Source of the DNA: an uncultured Piscinibacter sp.
GTDB lineage: Bacteria > Pseudomonadota > Gammaproteobacteria > Burkholderiales > Burkholderiaceae_C
Assembly (NCBI RefSeq): GCF_937952055.1
Contig: NZ_CALFYO010000002.1
Span: 103,107-167,106, forward strand
DNA: 64,000 nucleotides
Direction of reading: 5' to 3'
Both the position numbers and the translations under genes were made by a program. Within the stretch, counting starts at the first letter, position 1. Each line of letters starts with the position of its first letter. Below, piece by piece: positions 44,745-55,300 of the stretch. The notes below the pieces were generated by a model. It worked only from the letters and a program-made list of their open reading frames with translations, did not search any database and had not been told where the DNA came from.

Positions 44745-45095
44745 ATGACCTTCACCCTCTTCATCGTCAACGACGCGCCCTACGGCAACGAGCGCGCGTA
44801 CAACGCACTGCGCCTGGCCGGCGCGCTTGCCTCGCGTGACGGCCAGGCCGTGCGCCTGTTCCTGATGGCCGATGCGGTCGGCTGCGCCAAGAGCGGGCAG
44901 AAGGTGCCCGAGGGCTACTACAACGTGCAGATCATGATGGGCAAGGTGGCGCGCAAGGGCGAGATCGGCCTGTGCGGCACCTGCATGGACGCCCGCGGCC
45001 TGCGCGACGACGAACTGATCGAAGGCGCCCAGCGCGGCACGCTGGCGCAGCTGGCGGACTGGACCGCCGAGGCCGACAAGGTCCTGGTCTTCTGA
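44745..45095 (+). CDS. DsrE-family sulfur-carrier-like protein
   Basis: A 116-residue DsrE/DsrF-like protein. Two cysteine-bearing places are visible: LMADAVGCAKSGQK and GEIGLCGTCMDARGL. DsrE-type proteins pass sulfur between enzymes through cysteines. GGAGG precedes the ATG at 44745. Its place after the ArsR-rhodanese and before a persulfide dioxygenase fits a sulfur-handling role. Confidence 0.85.
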   Translation: MTFTLFIVNDAPYGNERAYNALRLAGALASRDGQAVRLFLMADAVGCAKSGQKVPEGYYNVQIMMGKVARKGEIGLCGTCMDARGLRDDELIEGAQRGTLAQLADWTAEADKVLVF

Positions 45096-45113
45096 GTCCC
45101 GGCGATCGCGACC

Positions 45114-46187
45114 ATGGTTCCCGAACTCGGTGTCATCGAGGGCTACTTCGGCCGACCGTGGGCGCACCAGGACCGCAAGCAGGTGCTGACGCGGCTGCGG
45201 GAGCTGGGCTACGCGTGGTTCCACTACGCACCCAAGGCCGACGCCTGGCTGCGGCGACGCTGGCCGGAGCGGCACCCGGATGCGGTGCTCGCTGAACTGG
45301 CCGATCTGTCGGCGCACTGCCGCGGCCTCGGGATGCGTTTCGGCGTGGGCCTGAGCCCCTACGAGCTCTACCGCGACTTCAGCGGCGATGCGAAGCGTGC
45401 CTTCGTCGACAAGGTGCGGTCGCTCGACGCGATCGGCATCGACGACCTCGCGATCCTCTTCGACGACACGCGCGGCGACGTGCCGGACCTGGCTGCGCGT
45501 GAAAGCGAGATCGTCCACGCGGCGCAGGCCATCACCCGCGCGAGCCGCGTGCTGATGTGCCCGACCTACTACTCCGACGACCGGATGCTCGATGTCGTGT
45601 TCGGTCAGCGCCCAAACGGCTACCTGGAGGACCTTGGGCGTCGGCTCGAGCCCACGGTCCGCGTGTACTGGACCGGCGAGGAGATCTGCGCCCGCGAGTT
45701 CAGCCCGGGGCACCTCACGCGCGTAGCCGAAGCGCTCGGCCGCAAGCCGACCCTGTGGGATAACTACCCGGTCAACGACGGGCCGCGCATGTCGCGCTTC
45801 CTGCACCTGCGCGGCTTCACGGGCCGGCGCCACACCATCGCCGACCACGTCGCGGGCCATGCCATCAACCCGGCCCTGCAGGCGCACCTGAGCCTGATCC
45901 CGGCGGCGACGCTGGTGGTCAGCTACCGCGAAGGCGATGGCTATGCCTACCTGAGCGCGTTTCGCGCGGCCGCGCGCAGACTGGCCGGCGAGCCGCTGGC
46001 CACGATGCTGGACGAGGACCTTCATGCGCTGCAGGACCGCGGCTTCGACGCCCTGGGCGATTCGCCAGATGACGAACGTGCACGGCTGCGGGCGCGGTAT
46101 GCGGCGGTTCAGCACCCGATGGCCGCCGAGGTCGTTCGCTGGCTCGATGGCGCTGACACCGTGGACGGCTGGGTCGAGGACGCCTGA
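45114..46187 (+). CDS. GH84-like (beta-N-acetylglucosaminidase domain) protein
   Basis: A 357-residue protein with the GH84/hyaluronidase-like barrel: VIEGYFGRPWAHQDR at the start, YAPKADAWLR, LSPYELYRDF and ILFDDTRGD, where the two adjacent Asp residues match the catalytic pair of the family. TLWDNYPVND near residue 220 is another family-like segment. There is no signal peptide, so it is cytoplasmic. Its start is 18 bases after the DsrE stop, which makes it part of the operon. A sugar hydrolase in a sulfur operon is unexpected; it might act on a thiol sugar or glycoconjugate. Confidence 0.75.
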   Translation: MVPELGVIEGYFGRPWAHQDRKQVLTRLRELGYAWFHYAPKADAWLRRRWPERHPDAVLAELADLSAHCRGLGMRFGVGLSPYELYRDFSGDAKRAFVDKVRSLDAIGIDDLAILFDDTRGDVPDLAARESEIVHAAQAITRASRVLMCPTYYSDDRMLDVVFGQRPNGYLEDLGRRLEPTVRVYWTGEEICAREFSPGHLTRVAEALGRKPTLWDNYPVNDGPRMSRFLHLRGFTGRRHTIADHVAGHAINPALQAHLSLIPAATLVVSYREGDGYAYLSAFRAAARRLAGEPLATMLDEDLHALQDRGFDALGDSPDDERARLRARYAAVQHPMAAEVVRWLDGADTVDGWVEDA

Positions 46188-46211
46188 GCACCACACCCCA
46201 AGGAGACGAGC

Positions 46212-46967
46212 ATGTTCTTTCGCCAACGCGCCGCGGCGAACGCGACGCTGTCCTATCTCTTCGGCTGCGCCGGCCACCAGATGGCCATCGCCGTCGATGT
46301 CGTCGCCGGTGACGAGGACTGGTTCATCACCGAGGCCGCGAAGGCCGGCGCACGGCTGGTGCATGTCATCGACACCCACGTGCATGCCGACCACTTCTCG
46401 GGCGGCCCGGAACTGGCGCGGCGCACCGGCGCCACCTACCACCTGCACGAGAGCAACCGGGGTCGCGTGGCCTTCGACTTCGCCGCCCTCACCGACCGCC
46501 AGCGCATCGAAGCGGGCAACGTCATCGTCGACGTGATGCACACACCGGGGCACACGCCCGACAGCGTCTGCCTCGTCGTGCGCGACCTGCGGCGCGGCGA
46601 CGAGCCCTGGTTCGTCATCACCGGCGACACGCTGTTCGTCGGCGCGGTCGGCCGCCCCGACCTGGCGGGCCGGGAGCGCGAGATGGCCGCGCAGCTGCAC
46701 GACACGCTGCACCAGAAGCTGCTGCGTCTGCCGGCGGAGCTCGAGATCTACCCCGGCCACCAGGCCGGCAGTGCCTGCGGGGCCGGCCTGTCGGGCAAGC
46801 CGGCGTCGACGATCGGCTTCGAGAAGCGCTTCAACCCGATGCTGGCCATGGACAAGCCGGCTTTCGTCGACGCGCTGACCGCCGAGATCCCGCCGCCGCC
46901 GGCCGACATGGCGCGCATCGTCGAGGCCAACCTGCGCGGCGTGGTGCCCGCTGCCGCGCTGGCCTGA
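46212..46967 (+). CDS. MBL-fold persulfide dioxygenase-like (ETHE1 family) protein
   Basis: A 251-residue MBL protein with THVHADHFSGG (HxHxDH), HTPGHTPDSVC and a TGDTLFVGAVGRPDLAG Asp region, the layout of ETHE1/persulfide dioxygenases, which use a single iron to oxidise glutathione persulfide to sulfite. A typical C-terminus follows the IYPGHQAGSACG segment. AAGGAG precedes the ATG. In this operon it would drain persulfide. Confidence 0.85.
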   Translation: MFFRQRAAANATLSYLFGCAGHQMAIAVDVVAGDEDWFITEAAKAGARLVHVIDTHVHADHFSGGPELARRTGATYHLHESNRGRVAFDFAALTDRQRIEAGNVIVDVMHTPGHTPDSVCLVVRDLRRGDEPWFVITGDTLFVGAVGRPDLAGREREMAAQLHDTLHQKLLRLPAELEIYPGHQAGSACGAGLSGKPASTIGFEKRFNPMLAMDKPAFVDALTAEIPPPPADMARIVEANLRGVVPAAALA

Positions 46968-46990
46968 TCGATCGAGAGCGCGCCAGGCCC

Positions 46991-48268
46991 ATGCACTTCG
47001 GCATCCGCGCCAACCTCGCCCAGTTCCTGCAGCAACTGCTGCAGGTGCTGCTGGTGGGCATGACCATCGGCATGATGCGCAACGTCGTGCCGGCGCTGGC
47101 CGAGGGCGAATTCGGCGTGCCGCGTGGGTCGTTCATGCTGCTGGTTGCCTTCGTCGTCGCCTTCGGCTTCGTCAAGGGCGCGATGAACTTCGTCGCCGGC
47201 CGCCTGGCCGAGCGGCTGGGCCGCAAGCGCGTGCTGCTGCTGGGCTGGCTGGTGGCGCTGCCGATCCCGGCGCTGATCCATTTCGCGCCGAGCTGGTCCT
47301 GGGTGGTCTTCGCCACCGTTTTGCTGGGCATCAACCAGGGCCTGACCTGGTCGATGACGCAGACTGCCAAGCTCGACTTCACGCGCGCCGACCAGCGCGG
47401 GCTGGTGATCGGGCTCAATGAGTTCTCGGGCTATGTGGGCGTGGCGCTGGCCGGGGTGGCCACAGGCTACCTCGCGGCGGCACTCGGCCCGCGCCAGGGG
47501 CTGCTGTGGTTCGGCGCCGCGGTGATCGGGCTGGCGACGCTGCTGTCGTGGCTGGCCGTCGCGGAGACGCTGCCCTGGGCGCGCGACGAGGTCAAACGTC
47601 ATGCGTCAGCGTCAGCCACCGCGCTGCGCCCGCGCTACCCCAGTGGCGTGAGCGCGCAGCCCTCGACGCGGGAGATGTTCGCGCTGATGAGCTGGCGCGA
47701 CCGGCGCATGGCCGCGCTGTGTCAGGCCGGCCTGGTGGAGAAGTTCGTCGACGCGCTGGTCTGGGCCTTCTGGCCGGTCTACCTGCACCAGCGCGGCGTT
47801 GACCTGCCCGGCATCGGCTGGATCGTCGGCGTCTACGGTTTCACCTGGGGCGCGGCGCAGTTCTTCACCGGCAGGCTGTCGGACCGACTGGGGCGCCACC
47901 TGCTCAACGCCTGGGGCATGTGGATCTGCGGCGCCGGTGTCGCGCTGATGCCGCTGGGTTCGGGCGCGGCCTGGTGGAGCTTGTCGGCCGCCGTCGCCGG
48001 CCTGGGCATGGCGATGCTGTACCCCAACCTCAGCGCCGCCGTGGCGGACATCGCGCATCCGAACTGGCGGGCCTCGGCGATCGGCATCTACCGCTTCTGG
48101 CGTGACCTGGGCTACGGCATCGGCGCGCTCGGGCTCGGTCTCGCCGCCGCGCTGGGCGGCCGTCTGGAGACGGCCTTCTGGTTCGTCGCCGTAGCGATGC
48201 TGGCTTCCGGTGCGGTGCTGTTTCGATGGGGCGAGGAGACGCACCCCCGACTCAATCCTGCGACCTGA
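46991..48268 (+). CDS. MFS transporter
   Basis: A 425-residue major facilitator protein with 12 predicted membrane segments; GRLAERLGRKRVLLLGW is the loop 2-3 signature and GRLSDRLGRHLLN its second-half copy. It is the fifth gene of the sulfur operon. Substrate unknown; sulfite, thiosulfate or a related compound would fit the neighbours, but nothing in the sequence proves it. Confidence 0.85.
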   Translation: MHFGIRANLAQFLQQLLQVLLVGMTIGMMRNVVPALAEGEFGVPRGSFMLLVAFVVAFGFVKGAMNFVAGRLAERLGRKRVLLLGWLVALPIPALIHFAPSWSWVVFATVLLGINQGLTWSMTQTAKLDFTRADQRGLVIGLNEFSGYVGVALAGVATGYLAAALGPRQGLLWFGAAVIGLATLLSWLAVAETLPWARDEVKRHASASATALRPRYPSGVSAQPSTREMFALMSWRDRRMAALCQAGLVEKFVDALVWAFWPVYLHQRGVDLPGIGWIVGVYGFTWGAAQFFTGRLSDRLGRHLLNAWGMWICGAGVALMPLGSGAAWWSLSAAVAGLGMAMLYPNLSAAVADIAHPNWRASAIGIYRFWRDLGYGIGALGLGLAAALGGRLETAFWFVAVAMLASGAVLFRWGEETHPRLNPAT

Positions 48269-48295
48269 CTCAGTCCTCAACCTCTGGAGACAAGC

Positions 48296-48754
48296 GTGAT
48301 CACACGCCGAATGACACTGACCCTCGCGCTCGCCGCAGCAGCCTTCGCGCCGTTGGCGGCACATGCGCAGGCCGACAAGGCCACCCTCAACGCGCTGGAA
48401 GGCTACTTCGACTTCGTCGATGCAAACGCCGGCACGATCCTGCCCGAACAGATCCCGGCCGAGGACTACAGCAAGTTCCATGTGCTCGACGTGCGTGACG
48501 CGGGCCAGTTTGCCAAGGACCACATCCCCGGCGCTTTGAACATCGAATGGCGCCAGGTCTTCGCGCAGCGAGCGAAGCTGCCGAAGGACAAGACCATCCT
48601 CATCTACTGCAACACGAGTTCCTTTGCCGCCCAGGTCGCGATGGCGCTGCGCATGGATGGCTTCGAGAACGTGCGCTTGCTATACGGCGGCTACAACGAG
48701 TGGAAGGCACGCGGCGGCATGGAGGCCCACGCGCGCGCGAGCAAGAAGAGCTGA
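48296..48754 (+). CDS. Periplasmic rhodanese-domain protein
   Basis: A 152-residue protein. A cleavable signal peptide is visible (LTLALAAAAFAPLAAHAQA). The rhodanese domain has VLDVRDAGQFAKDHIPGALN and the active loop LIYCNTSSFA with its Cys. The start is a GTG at 48296, or an ATG five codons later. It ends the sulfur operon. Confidence 0.85.
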   Translation: MITRRMTLTLALAAAAFAPLAAHAQADKATLNALEGYFDFVDANAGTILPEQIPAEDYSKFHVLDVRDAGQFAKDHIPGALNIEWRQVFAQRAKLPKDKTILIYCNTSSFAAQVAMALRMDGFENVRLLYGGYNEWKARGGMEAHARASKKS

Positions 48755-48876
48755 AGCTTGAGGGTCGTGTGCGCGCGTTCGCGTGATCCGGCCGACGCTT
48801 GCGGTGCATCGGCCGCTCAGCGACGGCCGCACTCGCCGTGACGATCGTGGCCATCTCGGCGGGTGGCACGCCGGCC

Positions 48877-49869
48877 ATGTCTTACCGCGGCACCGGGGCC
48901 GCTCTTGGGCTTGCGGTTTCTGTGGCCCTGCACGCGCTGCTGTTCGTCGTGATGGCCGGCCACCTGTCGATGCGCAAATCGGACCGGCCGACCGACGAGC
49001 CGACGGTCATCCAGCTGAAGTTGCTGCCGCCGCCCGAAGCAGTCGATCGAGAGCCGCCGACTCCGGCACCGGCCCTTGAACCACCGGCTCTGACTCTGCC
49101 GACCATCGCGGCACCAGAAGTCGTACTGGTGCCTCCGCCGGAAGCGCTTCGACAACCTGCCACGATGGCGGCTCCGCCTGCACCCACGGCCGAGGAGTGG
49201 GCCTTTGCCGGCCGGTACACGCTCAAGAACAGCAAGGCCTACCGCTACACCTGGGGGCAGCAGGTCCGCAGCATGATGGGCACCGTCGTCGAAGGACCCG
49301 ACCAGGGCATGGTGCGCTTCCGGGTGGAGATCGCTCCCGACGGTTCGCTGGCCAGCCTCGACACCTTGTGGTCCACGTCGCCGGTTGCAGAGCGGCTGGC
49401 CCGCCAGGCCATCGCAAACATGCCGCGCTGGCCCGCCACGCCAACGGGCCGGCCGTTGGTCTTCGAGAAGACCGTCTCGTTCACGCCGTTCGCGTCGGAC
49501 GGTCCACCGCTCTACAAGGACGATTGCCTGCCCGACCCGCCGGTGTTCAGAAACCCGTTTGCCTGGGACGGCAAATCGGTCAGCGAGCCCGCCGCCGCCA
49601 AGCCGATCGAGAAGCCGGATCCCCAGGCGATGGAGGATTGCCTCAAGCAGCTGCCGCAGGACTCGATCGAAGCCGAGACCGCACGCGACCGGCGCCTGAT
49701 GGACCAGTGGGGCTGGGGCGCCAGCCAGCCCGCAAGGTACATGCTGGGACTTCCGGACATCGCCGCATTTCCTGGGGCCGTCGAACCAGCCAGGTGCCTC
49801 GGTCGCGCAAGGCTAGTCAATCATGCCCCAGCCCGATGCGGCGGCCAGAGCGACCACGATCACGGGTGA
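48877..49869 (+). CDS. TonB-like protein with N-terminal membrane anchor
   Basis: A 330-residue protein from the ATG at 48877 (27 codons inside the longest frame). It has an N-terminal membrane segment (GLAVSVALHALLFVVMAGHL), a Pro-rich stretch (about 50-110), and a C-terminal region (MVRFRVEIAPDGSLASLDTL) resembling the TonB C-terminal domain. The last 30 residues look like non-protein frame, so the end may be altered by a frameshift. No ExbB/ExbD or receptor gene is next to it. Confidence 0.6.
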   Translation: MSYRGTGAALGLAVSVALHALLFVVMAGHLSMRKSDRPTDEPTVIQLKLLPPPEAVDREPPTPAPALEPPALTLPTIAAPEVVLVPPPEALRQPATMAAPPAPTAEEWAFAGRYTLKNSKAYRYTWGQQVRSMMGTVVEGPDQGMVRFRVEIAPDGSLASLDTLWSTSPVAERLARQAIANMPRWPATPTGRPLVFEKTVSFTPFASDGPPLYKDDCLPDPPVFRNPFAWDGKSVSEPAAAKPIEKPDPQAMEDCLKQLPQDSIEAETARDRRLMDQWGWGASQPARYMLGLPDIAAFPGAVEPARCLGRARLVNHAPARCGGQSDHDHG

Positions 49870-49915
49870 TTTCCTGGCATAGACGGGTAGCCCGAAAGCC
49901 GCCAGCGCCAGCCGC

Positions 49916-50233
49916 TCAGCGCGGCTGGAACATGATCATGCCCATGCCTGCCAGCGCAACCGTAACGCCGGCCACATCCGATGCCGTCGGCCTGGTGCCA
50001 TCGACGGCCCAGAGCCAGATGAGCGCCACGCCGATGTAGACGCCGCCGTAGGCCGCGTAGACCCGGCCGGCCGCTGTCTCGTGCATCGTCAGCAGCCATG
50101 CGAAGAGCGCGAGGCTGACGGCAGCTGGCACCATCAGCCAAGTACTCTTACCCTGCTTGAGCCAGAGGTACGGCAAGTAGCAGCCGACAATCTGGGCCAA
50201 CGCCGTGGCGATGAACAGGGCAAGGGTCTTCAT
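49916..50233 (-). CDS. YnfA family small membrane protein
   Basis: A 105-residue protein with four membrane segments and the family pattern IVGCYLPYLWL, then RVYAAYGGVYIG. The ATG at 50233 is chosen for length and family fit; an open frame extends upstream but overlaps His-rich sequence of another gene. YnfA proteins are small drug/metal-like exporters of unclear substrate. It precedes a metal resistance block on the same strand. Confidence 0.85.
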   Translation of the reverse strand: MKTLALFIATALAQIVGCYLPYLWLKQGKSTWLMVPAAVSLALFAWLLTMHETAAGRVYAAYGGVYIGVALIWLWAVDGTRPTASDVAGVTVALAGMGMIMFQPR

Positions 50234-50255
50234 TGACTCTCCGGGCTGTGGGCGC

Positions 50256-51332
50256 TCAGTGTGAGTGCCGGTGGTGTTCGTCCGGGAAGTGCTCGTGCGT
50301 GTGCGCCATAGGCGCACGTTGATGGCGATGGGTGTGCCGAACCGGCTGAGCATCGCCCAGCGGGTGGTGGTTATGGTGCACGTCGTGTTCGTGCTCATGT
50401 TCATGTTCCATCGCTTCGTGCCGGTGCGGATGCTCGTGCCGCTCGCTCAGGTGCAGCCAGACCCCCAGCGCCATCAGCGCACCAGCGACCAGCAGCCCCG
50501 GCGTCACGGGTTCCCCGAGCAGGCCGACAGCCAGGACGGCGCCGAAGAATGGCGCCACTGAGAAGTAGGCCCCGGTCCGCGCCGTGCCCAGGCGGCGCAG
50601 CGCAAGTACGAACAGCGTCAGGCTGATGCCATAGGCGAAGAAGCCCAGCACGGCCGAACCCGCGAGCAGGCCGGGCGACGGCAGACTTGCGCCCAACGCC
50701 AGCGCGATGGCGAGGTTGACCGAACCCGCGGCCAGGCCCTTCACCATCGCCACCTAGGTCGCATCGGCGTGCGACACCCTGCGCGTTAGGTCGTTGTCGA
50801 TGCCCCAGGCGAGGCAAGCGCCCAAAACCGCGACGGAGGGCCAGAAGGCACCGAACTGCGCGTCGCCGGGCCAGCTCAGCACCAGGGCGCCCGCGACGAT
50901 GGCGAGCGTCCCGAGCGCGATGCGGCGATCGAAGTTTTCCTTGAAGGCGAACCAGGCCAGCAGCGCCGTGAAGACACCCTCCGCATTGAGCAGCAGTGAC
51001 GCGCCCGAGGCGGGCATGCCCGAGAGACCGAACATCAGCAGCACCGGCCCGACCACGCCGCCCGAAAAAGCACGGCACCGATCAGCCAGGGCCACTCGGC
51101 CGTGGCCAGCTGCGCCGATGGTGTGCGCCGATGGTGTGCGCCGAACCAGCGGCAGCGTCGCCAGTCCCAGACCCGAGCCCAGGTAGAGCAAGCCCGCCAG
51201 CATCCACGGCCCCATCCCGGTCATCAGGGCCTTGGCGAGTGGAGTACCGGCACCAAAGAGTAAGGCAGCAAGCAGGGCCGCGCCGACGCCGGCTGGCAGC
51301 CGGCGGACCGACGGGTGTTCGGGCGAGTTCAC
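50256..51332 (-). pseudogene. Broken EamA/DMT-family transporter with His-rich tail
   Basis: Two collinear parts in one frame (51332 to 50754, then 50753 to 50256) are separated by one TAG; a CAG at that place would give a continuous protein. The first part also carries a 13-bp tandem duplication near 51115-51140 that shifts the frame, with a second shift near 51065 restoring it, so about 25 residues are scrambled. About ten membrane segments are visible. The C-terminus is very His-rich (EHEHEHEHDVHHNHH), suggesting metal binding. Probably inactive. Confidence 0.75.
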
Positions 51333-51352
51333 GCGCGCAGCATCTCCCTCCC

Positions 51353-51889
51353 TCAGCGGGCGACGAGGTCGGCCACCAGCCGTGCCTTGAGCGCGCGTTC
51401 GCGAATCGCTGGCTCGGGATCAGCGGCCCACTCGAAGCTGCTCTTCCAGGCCCACACGACGCCGTCGATCCGGACGAAGCGGACCTCGCCGGCCTTGCCC
51501 TCGACGCTGGTGGTCTTGCGCTGGCCCTCGAAATCGAAGGCGATCGTGTGCGCGCCGGGCTTCAGCTTGGCCCGGATCATCGTGTCCGGCAAGGTCTCCA
51601 CCGCGGGGCCGTCATCCACCTGGACCTTCACGAAGTTGCGTCCATCCGACCAGTTGCGGCGCACCACGTACACAGTCAGCGCGCCTGGATCGGCCGAGAA
51701 GCGTTTCGCTTCTGCGTCAGCGTTCAGGCTCGGCGCTGGGGCCTTGGTGCACGCGATCACGCGCCCCTTGTTGGTCTTGTGGCAGTACGGAGCCTCTGCG
51801 GTGGGGTCCGGTGCCGGTGGCGTTGCACAACCGGCCAGCAGGACGGCCGCGAAGGTGATCGGGGCAAGAAGCAGTCTTCGGACGCTCAT
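51353..51889 (-). CDS. DUF2846-like lipoprotein
   Basis: A 178-residue lipoprotein: signal ending VLLAGC (lipobox, Cys about residue 20). The mature part has LTVYVVRRNWSDGRN and ETLPDTMIRAKLKPGAHTIA, typical of DUF2846 proteins. The ATG at 51889 is preferred over the upstream frame start because the signal begins there. Function unknown; downstream of the efflux operon. Confidence 0.75.
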   Translation of the reverse strand: MSVRRLLLAPITFAAVLLAGCATPPAPDPTAEAPYCHKTNKGRVIACTKAPAPSLNADAEAKRFSADPGALTVYVVRRNWSDGRNFVKVQVDDGPAVETLPDTMIRAKLKPGAHTIAFDFEGQRKTTSVEGKAGEVRFVRIDGVVWAWKSSFEWAADPEPAIRERALKARLVADLVAR

Positions 51890-51894
51890 GGTGA

Positions 51895-52281
51895 TCACTT
51901 CAGGGTGAACCGCGCCGTAGCGGGTTTGCCGTTGATCGTCACCACGGCCACCGCCTTCGTGCCCGGGCCGACCTTGTAGCTGCCGGTGGCTTCCAGCTTG
52001 TCGCCGGCAGGCTTCAGTTCAACCTCCTGCTTCTCGGTGCCGGTCAGCAGCGTCACCTTGGCACTGGCCTTGGAGACGTCGGCCGGCTTCCCGTGGTCGC
52101 GCAGGTACAGCTGGAGGGTCGTGGCCTTGGCGACGAGTTCATAGTCCATGTCCTTGACTTCGACGACCACGCCGCCGTGCATTGGCTTGTGCTCGTGGGC
52201 GTGGTCGTGCTTCTCGCCGGCCGCGTGGGCGGTGCCGGCGACGGCAAAAGTGATTGCGGCGATAAGGGTATGCAGCTTCAT
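51895..52281 (-). CDS. His-rich periplasmic protein of the metal efflux operon
   Basis: A 128-residue protein with a clear signal peptide (ITFAVAGTAHA) followed by EKHDHAHEHKPMHGG, a metal-binding stretch. The rest is beta-rich. It is encoded 36 bases downstream of the RND pump gene on the same strand. It probably binds metal in the periplasm. No named family recognised with certainty. Confidence 0.7.
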   Translation of the reverse strand: MKLHTLIAAITFAVAGTAHAAGEKHDHAHEHKPMHGGVVVEVKDMDYELVAKATTLQLYLRDHGKPADVSKASAKVTLLTGTEKQEVELKPAGDKLEATGSYKVGPGTKAVAVVTINGKPATARFTLK

Positions 52282-52317
52282 GGGTGTCCTTTCAGTGGGT
52301 GAATGAGGGGAGCGTGC

Positions 52318-55300
52318 TCAGAGCGCCTCGGCGTCCTTGTCGTCCATCAGCCGCTCGGCATCCTTGCGGCCGAAGAGCCAGAACATCGCGGGCGTGAGGA
52401 AGGTGTCGAGCAGCGTCGAGCTGATGAGGCCGGAGAAGATCACCACGGCCACAGGGTGCAGCACCTCGGTGCCCGGTCGCTCGGCTTCGAACAGCAGCGG
52501 CGCCAGCGCAAAGGCCGTGACCAGGGCCGTCATCAGCACCGGGCTGAGCCGTTCGAGCGAGCCGCGCACGATCATCTTCGTGTCGAAGGCCTCGCCCTCG
52601 AAGCGCATCAGGTTGATGTAGTGGCTGACCTTCAGGATGCCGTTGCGCACCGAGATGCCAGCCAGCGTGATGAAGCCCACCAGCGCGGCCACCGACAGCG
52701 GCTGGCCCGAGAGCCACAAGCCGATCACCGCGCCGACCAGGGCCAGCGGGATGTTCACCATGATCAGCGCCGACAGGGTGGTGGACTTGTAGCGGCTGTA
52801 GAGCACCACGAACATCAACGCCAGCGACACGATCGACAGAAGGCCGACCAGACGAGAGGCCTCCTCCTGTGCCTGGAACTGGCCGCCCAGCGTGATGAAG
52901 TAGCCCTCGGGCAGCTTCGTCTCCGCGACGTTCTTGCGGATGTCGGCCACGATCTCCGACAGCGCGCGCCCGGAGGCATTCGCCGACAGCACGATGCGCC
53001 GCTTGCCATCGTCGCGGCTGATCTGGTTCGGGCCGTCGCCGTCCTCGATCGAGGCCACCTTGGACAGCGGGATGCGCCCGGTCGGGGTCTCGATCAGGAT
53101 CTGGCTGAGCCCCTCGATCGAACGGGCCGACTCCGGCAGTTTGACCACCAGCGCGAAGCGCCGACCGCCCTCGACGATCTGGGTGATCTTCTCGCCCTCG
53201 ACCAGGCTTTGCAATGTGGCGAGCACCTGCGGTGCCGGCAGGCCGTACTGTGCCGCCGCCGCGTAGTCCACGCGCACCTTGATCTGTGGCGCGAGCACCT
53301 GCTTCTCGATCTGCAGGTCGGCGATGCCCGGTATCGCGGCCAGTCGCTGGCGCAAGGCATCGGCCTGACCGCGCAGCGCATCCAGGTCCTCGCCGTAGAT
53401 CTTGACCGCGATCTGCGAGCGCACGCCGGAGAGCATGTGGTCGATGCGGTGCGAGATCGGCTGGCCGATCTCGATGGCCGCAGGGAGGTTCGCGAGCTTC
53501 GCCCGGATGTCCGCCTTGACCTCGTCCATCGACCGCTTGAGCTCTGCGGTCGGCACGATGCCGACGTCCAGCTCGCTGACGTGAACGCCCTCGGCGTGCT
53601 CGTCCAGTTCGGCCCGGCCGCTGCGACGCCCGACGTGCGTCACCTCGGGTACTTGGCTGACCAGCGTCTCGGCCTGGCGTGCGACCGCCGAGCTTTCCGA
53701 AAGCGTGACGCCGGGGTTCAGGCGCAGGCCGATCAGCAGGGTGCCTTCGTTGAACGGCGGCAGGAACGTCGTCGGGAAGAACGGCACGGCCGCGGCGGCG
53801 GTGACCACCGCGATGCCGGCGGAAGCGAGCGCGGCCTTCGGACGGGCCAGCACGGCCTGGAGGCTGCTGCTGTAGCGGGCCTTGAGCCAGGCAAGCACTT
53901 TCGTGTCGCCGTGGTCGAGATTCTTCATCCGCGGCAGCAAATAGAAGCTCAGTACCGGCGTGATCGTCACCGACACCACCAGCGAGGCCAGCGTGGACAC
54001 GATGAAGGCGATGCCCAGCGGCACGAACAGCTTGCCTTCCAATCCCGGCAATGCGAACAAGGGGATGAAGACCAGCACGATGATCACCGTCGCATACAGG
54101 ATCGCGGAGCGGACCTCCATCGTGGCGTGGGCGACGACCTCCAGCGGATGAAGGCGCGAGTGCGGGTGCTTGGCGCGGTCTTCCTTTAAGCGCCGCAGCA
54201 CGTTCTCGACACCGACCACCGCGTCGTCCACGAGCCCGCCGATGGCGATGGCCAGGCCGCCCAGCGTCATCGTGTTGATCGACAGCCCGAAGTAGCGGAA
54301 GACCAGCGCGGTGATGAAGATCGACACGGGAATCGCGGTGAGCGCGATCACCGTCGGCCGCAGCGTCCCGAGGAAGAAGAACAGGATCGCCGCGACAAAG
54401 ACCGACGCGCCGATCAGCTTGCCCTGCAGCGTGGTGATCGACGCCTCGATGAAGCTGGCCTGGCGGAAGGTGACGCGGGGCGCCTCCATGCCGGCCGGCA
54501 GCGAGGCCTTGAGCCCTGTCAGCGCTTCCTCGATCGACTTCGTCAGCGCGATCGTGTCGGCGGTCGGCTGCTTCTGGACCCCTAGGATCACGGCAGGCTT
54601 GCCTTCGAAGCCGGCATCACCGCGCTTGATCGCTGCGGCGAACGTGACTTCGGCGATCTGGCGCAGCAGGATGGGCTGACCCCGGTTCGCACCGATTGCC
54701 AGGTTCTTCAGGTCATCCAGGCGCGACGTCCGGCCGAGGTTGCGGATGAGGTACTCGCGGCCATTGAGCTCCAGGAAACCCCCGGAGGTGTTCGCGGAAA
54801 ATCCCCTTAGCGCTGCTTCCAGCTGGTCGTGCGTGATGCCGAGTTCGGCCATGCGCGCCGTGTTGGGCTGCACCTGGAATTGCCGAACCTCGCCGCCGAT
54901 CGGGATCACCTGCGCGACGCCGGGCACCGACAGCAGGCGTGGCCGCAGCACCCAGTCGGCGTACTCGCGCACGGCCATCGGGCTGATCTTCTGCGGATCG
55001 ACCGGAATGGCGATCTGCATGATCTCGCCCATGATCGAGCTGATCGGCCCCATGCGAGGCACCACGCCTTCGGCCAGACCTTCCTCCATCGATGCCAGCC
55101 GCTCGGCGACGAGCTGCCTCGCGCGGAAGATGTCGGTGCTCCAGTCGAAGGTGACGTAAAGGAAGGACAGGCCGGCTGACGAGGTGGAGCGAACGCTCTC
55201 CACGCCGGGCAGCCCGTTCATCGTCGTCTCCAGCGGGAAGGTGATGAGCTGTTCAACCTCCTCGGCGGCCATGCCGCCGGCTTCCGTCATGATGGTGACG

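Noticed and set aside
44727..46760. A 677-codon leftward open frame opposite the sulfur genes
   Set aside because: Antisense to three clear genes (DsrE, GH84-like, ETHE1-like) with no domain features.
52303..54189. A 628-codon rightward open frame opposite the RND pump gene
   Set aside because: Composition is Arg/His/Gln-rich and it mirrors the codon pattern of the pump gene.
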